Of a stretch of DNA of 64,000 nt, positions 25,771 to 34,642 are shown in pieces (position 1 is the stretch's first letter; each line of letters starts with the position of its first letter). A model generated the notes under the pieces. The model ran no database searches and was not told the DNA's origin. It saw only the letters and a list, made by a program, of their open reading frames with translations. The position numbers and the translations under genes were made by a program. Source of the DNA: Flavobacteriales bacterium UBA952 (GTDB lineage Bacteria > Bacteroidota > Bacteroidia > Flavobacteriales_D > Crocinitomicaceae); assembly GCA_905182495.1 (NCBI GenBank), contig CAJJBU010000003.1, positions 1-64,000 on the forward strand, in the 5' to 3' direction.

Positions 25771-26616
25771 TTAAAATTGACCGTCGGAATGATATTTCCC
25801 ATTTTTATAAACTTTAACTTTCATAATAATACCGTCCATATCATAATCATAGACCTTACCATCCCAAAGCAGACCATTTCGAAAAGTACCATCCATCCAA
25901 ATCTCATCGTTCTTGTTGTAAAGTTTATTGTAACCAAATTCTTCAAAGCTAACGCCCTTCGTGTTACGAGAAACCACTCTTGGCGGTTTTAATGAATTGT
26001 CTTGAATTACCAGCACGGGTATCTCAATAGACGGCTCATAAGTCCTTATCGACTCTTTTTCTCCAAATTCATCAAGAATCACTTCATATTTTAAAGAACC
26101 ATTTTTATAATAATGCTTAATCGTCCCAAATGGTTTCCCGTTTTTTGCCGAATACTCTAATTGAAGTTTCCCATTCTTAAAGAAATATTGAATTTTACCA
26201 GATTCCTCACCGTTGTTATTATAATTTCCACGATACGCAATTTTACCATTGTCAAAAAAACGAATACAATTTCCCTTGTACTTGTTTTGTATAAAGGTTG
26301 CCTCTTCCATCTTTTTGGCATTCGAATAATACCTAATATAAAAACCTTCAGGGCGATTGTTTCTATAATTACCTTTTAGCTTTGGTGTTTTACCATCGCG
26401 GTGATAACGGACCCATACTCCTTCTTTTCTACTATTAACGAAATTACCTTCTTCCACTTTCGAATCCATGGGGTATTTTGCAAAAGGATGATCTTTACCC
26501 TTAAACACCCAATTTCCTGTTTTACTTCCAGATTTGTCTAGCTTGTTTTGAGCCCAATACGAATTGAACGCAAAACAGAGCAAGCATGCAAAGAAAAGCA
26601 TTGCTTTTATTTTCAT
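25771..26616 (-). CDS. Exported protein with MORN-like repeats (YwqK antitoxin family type)
   Basis: A 281-residue product with a signal peptide (MKIKAMLFFACLLCFAFNSYWAQN). The rest is a run of about eight 20-24 residue units of the MORN_2 kind, for example GFYIRYYSNAKKMEEATF, GNCIRFFDNGKIAYRGNY and GTIKHYYKNGSLKYE. Databases call such proteins toxin-antitoxin system YwqK family antitoxin, a label with little support when the protein is exported and no toxin is adjacent, as here. The start at 26616 is chosen because the longer start (26631) overlaps the promoter box and spoils the signal peptide. The repeats suggest a beta-solenoid envelope protein. Confidence 0.8.
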   Translation of the reverse strand: MKIKAMLFFACLLCFAFNSYWAQNKLDKSGSKTGNWVFKGKDHPFAKYPMDSKVEEGNFVNSRKEGVWVRYHRDGKTPKLKGNYRNNRPEGFYIRYYSNAKKMEEATFIQNKYKGNCIRFFDNGKIAYRGNYNNNGEESGKIQYFFKNGKLQLEYSAKNGKPFGTIKHYYKNGSLKYEVILDEFGEKESIRTYEPSIEIPVLVIQDNSLKPPRVVSRNTKGVSFEEFGYNKLYNKNDEIWMDGTFRNGLLWDGKVYDYDMDGIIMKVKVYKNGKYHSDGQF

Positions 26617-26628
26617 ATGCCTAAAATA

Positions 26629-26636
26629 CAAATCTA
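26629..26636 (-). promoter_or_regulatory. Putative -7 promoter box of the MORN-like protein gene
   Basis: On the minus strand the bases read TAGATTTG, an exact TAnnTTTG match, 12 bases before the ATG at 26616. Confidence 0.45.
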
Positions 26637-26717
26637 ATCCATTTGAAGCATTGCATCTATCGTGAAAATTGTGAATAAAAAAAAGAAACGATACCCCCTA
26701 TTAAGAAGAGTTCTAAT

Positions 26718-26725
26718 TACTTTTG
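26718..26725 (+). promoter_or_regulatory. Putative -7 promoter box of the flavin reductase gene
   Basis: TACTTTTG matches TAnnTTTG exactly and ends 13 bases before the ATG at 26739. The region between the two divergent genes also holds the box of the MORN-like gene. Confidence 0.5.
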
Positions 26726-26738
26726 TAACTGTAAGATT

Positions 26739-27632
26739 ATGATTTCAATAGATCCAAAAAACATAGAAGTACCTAAGTTGCACCGCTATCTTTTGGGAGC
26801 CGTTGGCCCCCGACCGATTGCTTTCGCATCTACGATTGATGAAAAGGGCGTACCCAACCTTGCACCGTTTAGTTTTTTCAATGCTTTTAGCGCAAATCCA
26901 CCAATACTCGTCTTCTCTCCTGCAAGGTCTGGCAGAACGAATACAACGAAAGACACGTATAACAATGTTAAAAAAATTCCAGAGGTGGTGATTAATGTTG
27001 TTAACTATGAAATCGTACATCAGATGAGTCTTGCAAGCTCGCCTTACCCATCGAATACAGATGAGTTTATCAAAAGTGGCCTAACGCCTATCGATTCGGA
27101 TTCTGTGAAGCCCTATAGAATTAAAGAATCTCCGGTACAATTCGAATGTAAAGTGAATGAAGTGATTGAATTAGGGGATCAAGGAGGTGCTGGAAACTTA
27201 ATTATTTGTGAAGTTCTTAAAATTCATATCAGCGAAGAGATACTAGATGAAAATGGGATGATTGACCAGCATAAAATAGATTTGGTATCACGTATGGGGG
27301 GGAATTGGTATTGTCGTTCGGATAAAAATTCAATGTTTGAAATACCGAAGCCAATTACGACATGTGGAATCGGCTACGATCAATTGCCAAATGACATATT
27401 AACGAGCCAAATACTGACCGCCAACAATTTAGGCCAGCTGGCAGGGATTGAATCAATTCCAAATGAAACTGATGTAAATGAATACAAACTCATCGAATTA
27501 AGTGAATTGTTTTTATCTTTGGAAGAAGATGCAGCTCAGTTGGAAATAGAGATCCATAAACGAGCAAATTTATTATTAGAAAAAAATCTTTTAGAAGAAG
27601 CTTGGTTGACGCTTCTTTCTTTTAACAACTAA
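26739..27632 (+). CDS. Flavin reductase family protein (FMN-binding split barrel)
   Basis: A 297-residue member of the flavoredoxin/DIM6-NTAB family, which binds FMN in a split barrel. The N-terminal GAVGPRPIAFASTIDEKG, then NLAPFSFFNAFSANPPILVF and TTKDTYNNV, are the conserved FMN-binding region. The C-terminal 100 residues include a late acidic helix and no second domain. It shows no partner oxygenase in the neighbourhood, and the electron acceptor is unknown. The DUF3127 gene starts 16 bases later, so they may share a message. The family is certain; the reaction is not. Confidence 0.87.
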   Translation: MISIDPKNIEVPKLHRYLLGAVGPRPIAFASTIDEKGVPNLAPFSFFNAFSANPPILVFSPARSGRTNTTKDTYNNVKKIPEVVINVVNYEIVHQMSLASSPYPSNTDEFIKSGLTPIDSDSVKPYRIKESPVQFECKVNEVIELGDQGGAGNLIICEVLKIHISEEILDENGMIDQHKIDLVSRMGGNWYCRSDKNSMFEIPKPITTCGIGYDQLPNDILTSQILTANNLGQLAGIESIPNETDVNEYKLIELSELFLSLEEDAAQLEIEIHKRANLLLEKNLLEEAWLTLLSFNN

Positions 27633-27648
27633 ATACACAACAAACAAC

Positions 27649-28035
27649 ATGTACAAATTCCAAGGAAAAATTAAGGTCATCAATGACACTCAAGAAATAA
27701 GTGAAAAGTTTAAAAAAAGAGAATTCGTGGTAACGGATACCTCTTCAATGTATCCTCAAGATGTTATGTTTCAGTCTGTGCAGGATAAATGCGATATGCT
27801 TAACGGTTATAACGTAGAGGATCAAGTAGAGGTTTCTTTCAATTTAAGAGGACGTGAATGGACAAGTCCAGATGGCGTTGTAAAGTATTTCAATACACTT
27901 GATGCATGGAGAATTGAAAAAGCTGGTCAAGGGGGTGGAATTCCTGCTGCTGGACCATCTGATATGTCTTTAAATACTGAAACTCCCGCGGCAAGCGCGA
28001 AAGCAACTGAAGAAAAAGACGACCTTCCTTTTTAA
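27649..28035 (+). CDS. DUF3127 domain protein (possible OB-fold)
   Basis: A 128-residue protein in which residues 1-90 match the Bacteroidota DUF3127 pattern (MYKFQGKIKVINDTQEI, FKKREFVVTD, YPQDVMFQSVQDKCDMLNGY, SFNLRGREW and KYFNTLDAWRIEK). The sequence of short strands and the tail of Gly, Pro, Ala and acidic residues ending in DDLPF recalls single-stranded DNA-binding proteins, whose acidic C-terminal DDxPF recruits partners. I infer an OB-fold nucleic-acid-binding protein of unknown role. It ends 27 bases before the aroA stop, with a bidirectional terminator between. Confidence 0.85.
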   Translation: MYKFQGKIKVINDTQEISEKFKKREFVVTDTSSMYPQDVMFQSVQDKCDMLNGYNVEDQVEVSFNLRGREWTSPDGVVKYFNTLDAWRIEKAGQGGGIPAAGPSDMSLNTETPAASAKATEEKDDLPF

Positions 28036-28053
28036 GGTTTTAATATGACTATT

Positions 28054-28077
28054 AAAATGGGGCTATTGCCCCATTTT
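28054..28077. terminator. Bidirectional terminator between the DUF3127 gene and aroA
   Basis: AAAATGGGGC, loop TATT and GCCCCATTTT form a 10-bp perfect hairpin with A on one side and T on the other, so it can end transcription from both sides. It overlaps the last codons of aroA. Confidence 0.9.
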
Positions 28078-29328
28078 TCTTGGTCTTAATTTTTCTAAAT
28101 CTTTCCAGAAATCAGGATAGCTTTTTGTAACGGCTAAGGCTCCCTCTATCTGTAAACCACCTTCTATTTGAAGCGCAGCAATCGCCAAGCACATGGCTAT
28201 TCGATGGTCTCCATGCGAACTTACTTTTGCGAAACGAAGCGCTTTTAATCCATCAATACACATTTCATCTCCATCAAAATAAATTTCGGCACCTATCTTC
28301 TGAAATTGAGAAAGTAAAACCTGTGACCTATCACTTTCTTTATTCACAAGTCTATGGACCCCCTTTATTCTTGAAAGACCATTGCAAAATAAAGCTAGGG
28401 TTGCCAATGCGGGAAACAAATCAGGACAGTCTGTTGCATCAAAGTTAAAAGCAATTGACCCTGCACTGTGAAAGCTCAATTGATCTTCATTAATTAAAAA
28501 AGTAGCTCCAACCATAGTTAAAACTGAAAGAATACGTTCATCAGCCTGATCAGTGGATATATTAAGTCCCTTTAGAGAAACCTGATGACCGATTGCTCCA
28601 GCAACAATCCAATAACTTGCGGCACTCCAGTCCTTTTGTACAGAATAGGAAGTCAATTGATAGGGATCGTCATTAGAAAAACTAAAAACATTACCCATAC
28701 CAAGATCAACACGAACACCAAAATGCTTCATCGTATTTAAAGTCATTTTAACATAAGGAAAACTTCGAAGATTGATTGCGCGAAGAACGATTCTTCGGCT
28801 TAGAAGAGGAATCCCTATGAGCAAACCAGAAATAAACTGAGAGCTAATACTTCCGTCGACTTCTATTGAATCCAAATTAGGGTCCAATCCCCCTCGAATA
28901 AAATAGGGGAGACGATTGTCATTAGAAGTGATTTCAATTCCATATTTCAGACCAAAGTCATCAATAAACCCATGAGACCTGTCAAGAATTGAGCCGCTGC
29001 CATCAAATTCATATTCCCCTTCATGTAAACAACATAATGCCGACAATAATCGAAAAGTCAAACCACTTTCACCACAGTCAAAAGAGGCCTTAGCGGGAAA
29101 ATGAGTCGTACCTGTTACCAAAATATAGTTATCCTGGACCTCTAGCGCTGCTCCTAAAACTTTAATGCACTTCAGCATGGTTCTCACATCATCGCTTAAA
29201 CCAATTTCACATATGGTTGATGTTCCCGGCGTCAATGCTGCCAATAGAAGCGCGCGTTGGGCATCACTTTTCGAAGGCGGGATCACGACCTCCCCGCTCA
29301 ATAAGCCAGGACTCACGACTTGACGCAT
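28063..29328 (-). CDS. aroA: 3-phosphoshikimate 1-carboxyvinyltransferase
   Basis: EPSP synthase of the shikimate pathway; joins phosphoenolpyruvate and shikimate 3-phosphate. The 421-residue protein has the N-terminal IPPSKSDAQRALLLAALTPG with the active-site Lys and Ser, DCGESGLTFRLLSAL, SSQFISGLLIG, and the C-terminal KESDRSQVLLSQFQKIGAEI and HGDHRIAMCLAIAAL, all typical. The start is the ATG at 29328; the stop of the upstream gene overlaps it as TGATG. The partner upstream supplies the first step of the same pathway and the chorismate mutase step after it, so this is an aromatic amino acid operon. Confidence 0.96.
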   Translation of the reverse strand: MRQVVSPGLLSGEVVIPPSKSDAQRALLLAALTPGTSTICEIGLSDDVRTMLKCIKVLGAALEVQDNYILVTGTTHFPAKASFDCGESGLTFRLLSALCCLHEGEYEFDGSGSILDRSHGFIDDFGLKYGIEITSNDNRLPYFIRGGLDPNLDSIEVDGSISSQFISGLLIGIPLLSRRIVLRAINLRSFPYVKMTLNTMKHFGVRVDLGMGNVFSFSNDDPYQLTSYSVQKDWSAASYWIVAGAIGHQVSLKGLNISTDQADERILSVLTMVGATFLINEDQLSFHSAGSIAFNFDATDCPDLFPALATLALFCNGLSRIKGVHRLVNKESDRSQVLLSQFQKIGAEIYFDGDEMCIDGLKALRFAKVSSHGDHRIAMCLAIAALQIEGGLQIEGALAVTKSYPDFWKDLEKLRPRKMGQ

Positions 29329-30413
29329 CAAAATTTGTTCGTCCTTGGATTCATAATTCTCGTCTGATGCCGTATTGATTCTTGGTGAATCGCCTCCATT
29401 AAAATCCTCACGAATTGTGGTGTCAAATGATAACTTTCACTTTGTGACAGCCGTTTGGTAATTAATTTAGACCAATGCTCCTGTTGTAAGATGGTGATGT
29501 TGTTTTCTCGTTTCAAGACACCCACTTCTTCACTTAACTGCATCCTTTCACTAAGCAAACCAAATAGCTGGTCATCCAAAACTGATACTTTCTCTCGGAT
29601 TTCCTCAATCATCGAAGCAACATCCTGCGAGAAATCAGGTTGTCGCAAAACAAGTTTTTGAAGTAAATCACGCAGCCCATTTGCATTTATTTGCTGTTTA
29701 GCATCAGACCAAGCTTGATCCGGATTCGGATGGGTTTCAATCATTAAACCATCAAAGTTTAGATCCATCGCATTTTGGCTCACCTCTAAGAGTAAATTTC
29801 TATTACCCGAAATATGACTAGGGTCACATAACATCGGAACCTCTGGCCGATGTTCTTTGAAAGCTATTGGGATTTCCCAGCTAGGAACATTCCTATACTT
29901 CGCATGATTATAGATTGAAAAACCGCGATGTATAGCAGTCAAATCATCAAGTCCAGCCTTGTTAAATCGTTCAAAGGCGCCAAGCCATAATTCCAAGTCT
30001 GGATTAATTGGGTTTTTTATAAGTATGGGGGTATTTGTACCCTTTAGGGCATCCGCAATTTCTTGAACAGCAAAAGGATTTACAGTCGTTCTGGCACCGA
30101 TCCATAAGGCATCAACGCCTGCGTTTAATGCAGCATCGACATGCGCCTTATTTGCCACCTCTGTACATGTCGGTAAACCATTTTTTTTGCCCGCTTCAAC
30201 AAGCCATGGTAGAGCCTTTACTCCAAGACCTTCAAAACTATCTGGATGTGTTCTAGGCTTCCAAATCCCAGCGCGTAACATTTGGACTTCAGAATTTGCA
30301 ACGATTTCCTGACTGATTTGTGCTACTTGATCAGAAGACTCTGCGCTGCATGGACCTGCAATTACGAAAACATTAGAATTCGAAAGGATCTTATCGGTAA
30401 GTTTATTTTTCAT
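29328..30413 (-). CDS. Bifunctional DAHP synthase/chorismate mutase
   Basis: The first part (about residues 1-260) is the class I beta type 3-deoxy-7-phosphoheptulonate synthase: VFVIAGPCSAESSDQV, MLRAGIWKPRTHPDSFEGLG, DALWIGARTTVNPFAVQEI, ILIKNPINPDLELWLGAFER and LCDPSHISGNRNLL. The remaining part (about 270-361) is a helical AroQ chorismate mutase: IEEIREKVSVLDDQLFGLLSERMQLSEEVGVLKRENN. The fusion is characteristic of Bacteroidota. The ATG at 30413 is preferred over a TTG 18 bases upstream. It overlaps aroA by one base. It feeds shikimate synthesis and diverts chorismate to prephenate in one polypeptide. Confidence 0.93.
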   Translation of the reverse strand: MKNKLTDKILSNSNVFVIAGPCSAESSDQVAQISQEIVANSEVQMLRAGIWKPRTHPDSFEGLGVKALPWLVEAGKKNGLPTCTEVANKAHVDAALNAGVDALWIGARTTVNPFAVQEIADALKGTNTPILIKNPINPDLELWLGAFERFNKAGLDDLTAIHRGFSIYNHAKYRNVPSWEIPIAFKEHRPEVPMLCDPSHISGNRNLLLEVSQNAMDLNFDGLMIETHPNPDQAWSDAKQQINANGLRDLLQKLVLRQPDFSQDVASMIEEIREKVSVLDDQLFGLLSERMQLSEEVGVLKRENNITILQQEHWSKLITKRLSQSESYHLTPQFVRILMEAIHQESIRHQTRIMNPRTNKF

Positions 30414-30545
30414 TGAATCGGGTATATTCAAACGCTATAAATACATGGCATAACCAGCATATAAATTTAGTTATATAACCACCTTAAAGGTATTTTAGTT
30501 CATAGAAATAATGTAAAAACACATTAAAAGACACTCCTTTTCATT

Positions 30546-32054
30546 TTATTCAATACCCTCATTCAAAATATTTTCAGAATCAGGCAATTCAGTAATTGAT
30601 GGGCGCGTTACCTGCCATTTATCACGAAGGTAAATTACGATTCCAATAAAAATAATACCCCAAAACATTAAGGCAATACCTATCGCATTTATATTCTCTA
30701 ATAAATCATCTGAAAAGAACTCGATGAATTTGTTTACGAGCGCAATTATAACGATTGACACACCTAAGAATATTTTTAATTCCGATTTAACCCGAAGCCC
30801 AACGGTGACATATCCGTAGCCCATCCAAATCAAATAAATTAAAATTAAATAACATCCAAAACCTGCAGGAAACAAGTAACTGACAATGAAAATATAGAAC
30901 GGAAACCACATCAACCCCGGATTCAGTGAAATCTCATTTTCTTCAATTTCATTACTATAGGTATAAAAGATCCCCACAATTAATCCAAGAAGAACTATAT
31001 AAGAAAACTGCTTATGAAATGAATAGTCCTCAACTAATGAAATAGAACGCTGCACTTCAATCAATAGCTCTTTCGACGACAGTAAAAAGCCCATCACAAC
31101 GATTAATAAAATCACAGCAATCTCAATCGGACGACCAAAAATAGTACTTGCATTATTAAAATAAGCTTTTGAGAAAATATACAAGCCTGGTAAAATAACT
31201 GTTAGAATAGCTAGATAAAGTCCAGAAGAACCTGAAAGCTGAAAAAAGGCCAAAGACATAATCATAAGTAGAAATAAAACTGCGAAAATAATTTCTCCCG
31301 GACCAACATCTGTCGATTTTCGCAATCTCGGTAACCAGAAGTAAAGTATCCCAGTGCCATAAAGCCATAACATTTGAGGTAAAAACGATAACCAATTGTC
31401 CTCCACAAAAAAACCAACGGCGGCAGCCGAAACAGCAATTAAAATCATATAAATATATGAAGCAAGAATCGACTTTAGGCGATACACAATAGCCAAACCA
31501 ATGCTTAAAACAATGAAGGCTAGAAGATCCGACCTGAACCACTCATAGATTTCAAAATTAAAATAGGCCATAATGATTGTTGAAGAAACACCAACATATA
31601 GAAATAGTGCAGAAACCTCCCTCCATAATCCATGACCAAAAAACACAGTATTACAGACGAAATAAACCGTTAACCCTATCAGAAGCGGAAGAAATAAAAT
31701 CTTATCAAATGCCTCAGGGGAAATCTGTTCAGGTAGCAATAAAATTAGTAAACCGCCAAAAACCGCTAGAATACCGGCACTAGCCAAATTAAATTTAAAA
31801 ATCTTATATATCGGAAAAGACTGACTCGGCTTAGATGCTTCCAATAAGCCATGACGAAAACGACTTTCTTCTTCACCCCTCGGCGTTCTTTTAGAAAACT
31901 CCTTTTCCAACCATTTCTGCTTATCATAAGCAAGTAGCGCTTGTATATAGGGTAAAAGTAGTAATGCCCATAGCAGCGCTATAACACTTCCTGCAACGAC
32001 ACTAACAAGTTCTGAATTATAAAAAAAAAAATTATTCAAAAATGAGTTCATCAT
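30546..32054 (-). CDS. Large multi-pass membrane protein of unknown function
   Basis: A 502-residue protein with about 12-14 predicted membrane segments (for example VAGSVIALLWALLLLPYI, ASAGILAVFGGLLILLL and LGLIVGIFYTYS). The only sizeable soluble part is a charged loop near residues 47-75 (KQKWLEKEFSKRTPRGEEE). Short tails end in an acidic SITELPDSENILNEGIE. No transporter motif is recognised. The gene lies 51 bases from the ZIP transporter and is transcribed in the same direction; a link is possible but not shown. Confidence 0.75.
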   Translation of the reverse strand: MMNSFLNNFFFYNSELVSVVAGSVIALLWALLLLPYIQALLAYDKQKWLEKEFSKRTPRGEEESRFRHGLLEASKPSQSFPIYKIFKFNLASAGILAVFGGLLILLLPEQISPEAFDKILFLPLLIGLTVYFVCNTVFFGHGLWREVSALFLYVGVSSTIIMAYFNFEIYEWFRSDLLAFIVLSIGLAIVYRLKSILASYIYMILIAVSAAAVGFFVEDNWLSFLPQMLWLYGTGILYFWLPRLRKSTDVGPGEIIFAVLFLLMIMSLAFFQLSGSSGLYLAILTVILPGLYIFSKAYFNNASTIFGRPIEIAVILLIVVMGFLLSSKELLIEVQRSISLVEDYSFHKQFSYIVLLGLIVGIFYTYSNEIEENEISLNPGLMWFPFYIFIVSYLFPAGFGCYLILIYLIWMGYGYVTVGLRVKSELKIFLGVSIVIIALVNKFIEFFSDDLLENINAIGIALMFWGIIFIGIVIYLRDKWQVTRPSITELPDSENILNEGIE

Positions 32055-32105
32055 ATTTTACGTTTTAGTTATACCTAAAGATATAAATATTAAACGTTAA
32101 AGACT

Positions 32106-32831
32106 CTAAGACAATACCATAGCCAAACCTCCACCTAAAAGAATACTGACCAATTTCAGCAGATTAACACGATGGTTTTCAGATGTCTCAAAAATAATTG
32201 TAGTAGAAATATGTAAGAACATACCAACAACAACAGCCAAAATCACATGAATATTTAAACCAAATTGCTCTGGATTGAATTGCATACCGAGTAAAGCTCC
32301 TATAGGCGTTGTTAAAGCAAAAAGAGTTAGGAAGAACCACGATTTTAACATGCCCATACTTGAATTCAAGAACAAGGTCATAAGTGCTATCGCTACAGGG
32401 ATCTGATGGAAAATAATACCCCAAAACAACGATTCATGTTCATGTCCCGTATGTGAAACATGCCCGCCGTAAGCACCACCCAAGGGGAAGCCCTCTATAA
32501 CCGAATGAATAGATAAGGCTACAAAAAGTGTAAGAGGAATACGGCTGCCGCTGTGCGTATGTGTATGTCCATGCTCAATTCCTCCAGAGAAATATTCGAG
32601 TATTAGCTGCACTAGAAATCCAAGAAGTATAAAAAGCCCCACATTTTCGAAATCATGTTGGTACAAATCAGGTAAGAGATGCTGAAAAATAATTGCTAAA
32701 AGAAACCCCCCACTAAAAGCCAAAGTCAATTTAATCATTCGCACTTTATGCGTAGCTTTCAGATAGGCAACCATTAAACCTCCAAAAAGGACGGATAAGA
32801 TTAAATAGATCTGTAATATTAAAAAGCTCAT
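32106..32831 (-). CDS. ZIP family metal transporter
   Basis: A 241-residue membrane protein of the ZIP family, which imports zinc or related divalent metals. The His-rich loop is HGHTHTHSGSR and the fourth segment carries the metal-binding HSVIEGFPLGGAYGG motif (His and Glu ligands), followed by HQIPVAIALMTLF in the next segment. The size and eight-segment layout fit. It shares a 4-base overlap with the methyltransferase gene upstream (32828-32831). Specificity for zinc or iron cannot be read from the sequence. Confidence 0.9.
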   Translation of the reverse strand: MSFLILQIYLILSVLFGGLMVAYLKATHKVRMIKLTLAFSGGFLLAIIFQHLLPDLYQHDFENVGLFILLGFLVQLILEYFSGGIEHGHTHTHSGSRIPLTLFVALSIHSVIEGFPLGGAYGGHVSHTGHEHESLFWGIIFHQIPVAIALMTLFLNSSMGMLKSWFFLTLFALTTPIGALLGMQFNPEQFGLNIHVILAVVVGMFLHISTTIIFETSENHRVNLLKLVSILLGGGLAMVLS

Positions 32832-33562
32832 AATTTTCGTGACGCAATAATAATCAATCGTTCTGATTTTTCAGGTATATATTCATCTAAATCAAAGGAT
32901 CCGAAAGTGAATTTTATATTAAAATAAGGTGCTAGTAATTTAACGAATTGTTCTCTATCAATGGTTTGAACCCGTTCCGTAAAATGATAGTGCTCCCCCT
33001 TATCGACAAAACGTATCTCTTTTAATATGTGCGTACCCGTATATTTTCTTGAAATATTGAAGTCTATACCATTTAATGATTTTTGCTCCTTTTCCACTAT
33101 GTTGTTAATGACCTTAGTCGCATTCATGAAGTCGATCACAAGCTGTCCTCCAGGTTTTAACATTTTATAAATGGCTTCACATACCCGTTCATTTTCTTCA
33201 TGAGAATCAAAATAACCAAAGCTTGTAAAGAGATTAAAAACACAATCAAAGGTTTCTCCTTGAATGGCTTTTCGCATATCATGAACCGCAAAAGATAAGT
33301 TTGAATTCTCAAATCCCTTGGCAGCAGCAATACTTTGAGCAGACAAATCTACTCCCAAAACCCTATGCCCACTTGAATTCAATGTTACAGCATGCCTTCC
33401 TTTTCCACAGGCTAAATCTAGCAATGAAGAATTCGGGGTAAGCTTTAAGACCCCTAATAAAGCCTGGATAAATCGCTTTGCTTCTTCATCATTTCTATTT
33501 TGATAAAGGATATGGTAATAACTCGTATCGAACCATTCGGCAAACCATTCTTTTTTTTGCAT
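32828..33562 (-). CDS. Class I SAM-dependent methyltransferase
   Basis: A 244-residue methyltransferase with the SAM-binding motif LLDLACGKGRHAVTLNSSGH, then RVLGVDLSAQSI, FDCVFNLFTSFGYF and LKPGGQLVIDFMN. No substrate-specific signature is recognised. It precedes and overlaps the ZIP transporter by four bases, so the two are made together; the link is unclear. The N-terminal WFAEWFDTSYYHILY is found in this small-molecule methyltransferase group. The divergent coaE gene starts 73 bases away. Confidence 0.88.
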   Translation of the reverse strand: MQKKEWFAEWFDTSYYHILYQNRNDEEAKRFIQALLGVLKLTPNSSLLDLACGKGRHAVTLNSSGHRVLGVDLSAQSIAAAKGFENSNLSFAVHDMRKAIQGETFDCVFNLFTSFGYFDSHEENERVCEAIYKMLKPGGQLVIDFMNATKVINNIVEKEQKSLNGIDFNISRKYTGTHILKEIRFVDKGEHYHFTERVQTIDREQFVKLLAPYFNIKFTFGSFDLDEYIPEKSERLIIIASRKL

Positions 33563-33622
33563 GCCACGAAATTACAATTTATTACAGAATCAATTCTCCT
33601 ATTTTAGATGGCTAAAAAGCCC

Positions 33623-33630
33623 TAAATTTG
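33623..33630 (+). promoter_or_regulatory. Putative -7 promoter box of coaE, implying a leaderless transcript
   Basis: TAAATTTG matches TAnnTTTG exactly and ends 5 bases before the coaE ATG at 33636. Confidence 0.45.
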
Positions 33631-33635
33631 AATCA

Positions 33636-34217
33636 ATGAAAAAGATCGGGCTAACTGGCGGTATTGGAAGCGGCAAAAGCTTTGTTGGGAAAATCTTAGA
33701 ATCAATGGGTTATCCTGTCTATTATTCTGATCAACGCGCCAAGAAAATCATGAATACAAATAGTATTATTAGAGAAGGTCTCACAAAAATATTTGGTTCC
33801 GAAGCATTTATTAACGATAGGATCGACAGAGATTTTCTTGCACATCAGATTTTTAATAAGCCCGTGTTAAGAACAAAAATAAATGACCTAGTTCACCCAA
33901 TAGTCCGAGATGATTTTAATAAATGGAGTAAAAGTCATAATGCACATCAGTTTCTATTTAATGAGGCCGCAATTCTATTTGAAACAGGAGCAAATAAAAA
34001 CTTTGATGCCGTTATTTTGGTCTGCGCACCTGAACAACTTAAAATAGAACGAGTTCTTGAAAGGGATGCTATAAAAGAAGATGACGTAAAATTAAAAATG
34101 AATGCACAATGGACAGATGATCGAAAAATAAAATTAACACCCTATCACATTGTTAATGATGGCATTCAATCTATTCCCCCACAAATTGAAAATATTCTTC
34201 TCGCTATCGGTTCCTAA
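33636..34217 (+). CDS. coaE: Dephospho-CoA kinase
   Basis: Last step of coenzyme A synthesis, phosphorylating the 3'-hydroxyl of dephospho-CoA. The 193-residue protein begins MKKIGLTGGIGSGKSFVGKIL with the P-loop and has YPVYYSDQRAKKIM, HPIVRDDFNKW and LVCAPEQLKIERVLERD. The start is the ATG at 33636; the reading frame is open 25 codons further, but the -7 box falls in that extension. The stop codon interlocks with that of the DUF2141 gene (shared CTAA). Confidence 0.95.
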   Translation: MKKIGLTGGIGSGKSFVGKILESMGYPVYYSDQRAKKIMNTNSIIREGLTKIFGSEAFINDRIDRDFLAHQIFNKPVLRTKINDLVHPIVRDDFNKWSKSHNAHQFLFNEAAILFETGANKNFDAVILVCAPEQLKIERVLERDAIKEDDVKLKMNAQWTDDRKIKLTPYHIVNDGIQSIPPQIENILLAIGS

Positions 34218-34642
34218 TAGACCATTCTTATCGTAATACCCCTGTCCTTATTCAAGGACAAAGAACAGGACTGAAAAGAAGGAATAGAAAACCTAGGTCG
34301 AATATTATTTGAAAAAGCAAATGCTTCTTTTGGAATACCCAAAAAATTAGTATCACAAAGTTTATTGGCATTTTCATCATGATAAATCGCCACGGCATAT
34401 TTGCCTTTCGGTAAGCTTTTAAAAGTATACACCTTCGATGTGCCTACTGTTTTTACACGAGCCATTTTATAAGTCTCACCCACTTTGGGGAATTCGGAAG
34501 CCTTATTATACAAGCCAAGCTGAACGACTCCATTGTTGTTTTTTAAACCATCAATTTGAACAGTTAAATCAAAATTATTTTGCGCATTAGCGCTATTCGA
34601 TAAAGCAACTAGAATAGAAAAAAGACAAATTAAATGCTTCAT
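34214..34642 (-). CDS. DUF2141 domain exported protein
   Basis: A 142-residue protein with a signal peptide (MKHLICLFSILVALSNSANAQ). The mature part matches DUF2141: LTVQIDGLKNNNGVVQLGLYN, KVYTFKSLPKGKYAVAIYHDENANKLCDTNFLGIPKEAFAFSNN, split here as conserved blocks near residues 78-118. The family is a small beta-sandwich with no known activity. It overlaps the upstream hydroxylase gene by 4 bases and is last in a three-gene unit with the FkbM methyltransferase. Confidence 0.88.
   Translation of the reverse strand: MKHLICLFSILVALSNSANAQNNFDLTVQIDGLKNNNGVVQLGLYNKASEFPKVGETYKMARVKTVGTSKVYTFKSLPKGKYAVAIYHDENANKLCDTNFLGIPKEAFAFSNNIRPRFSIPSFQSCSLSLNKDRGITIRMVY

Noticed and set aside
25771-26616. 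The label toxin-antitoxin antitoxin for the MORN-like repeat protein
   Set aside because: The protein has a signal peptide and no adjacent toxin gene, so a toxin-antitoxin role is not supported.
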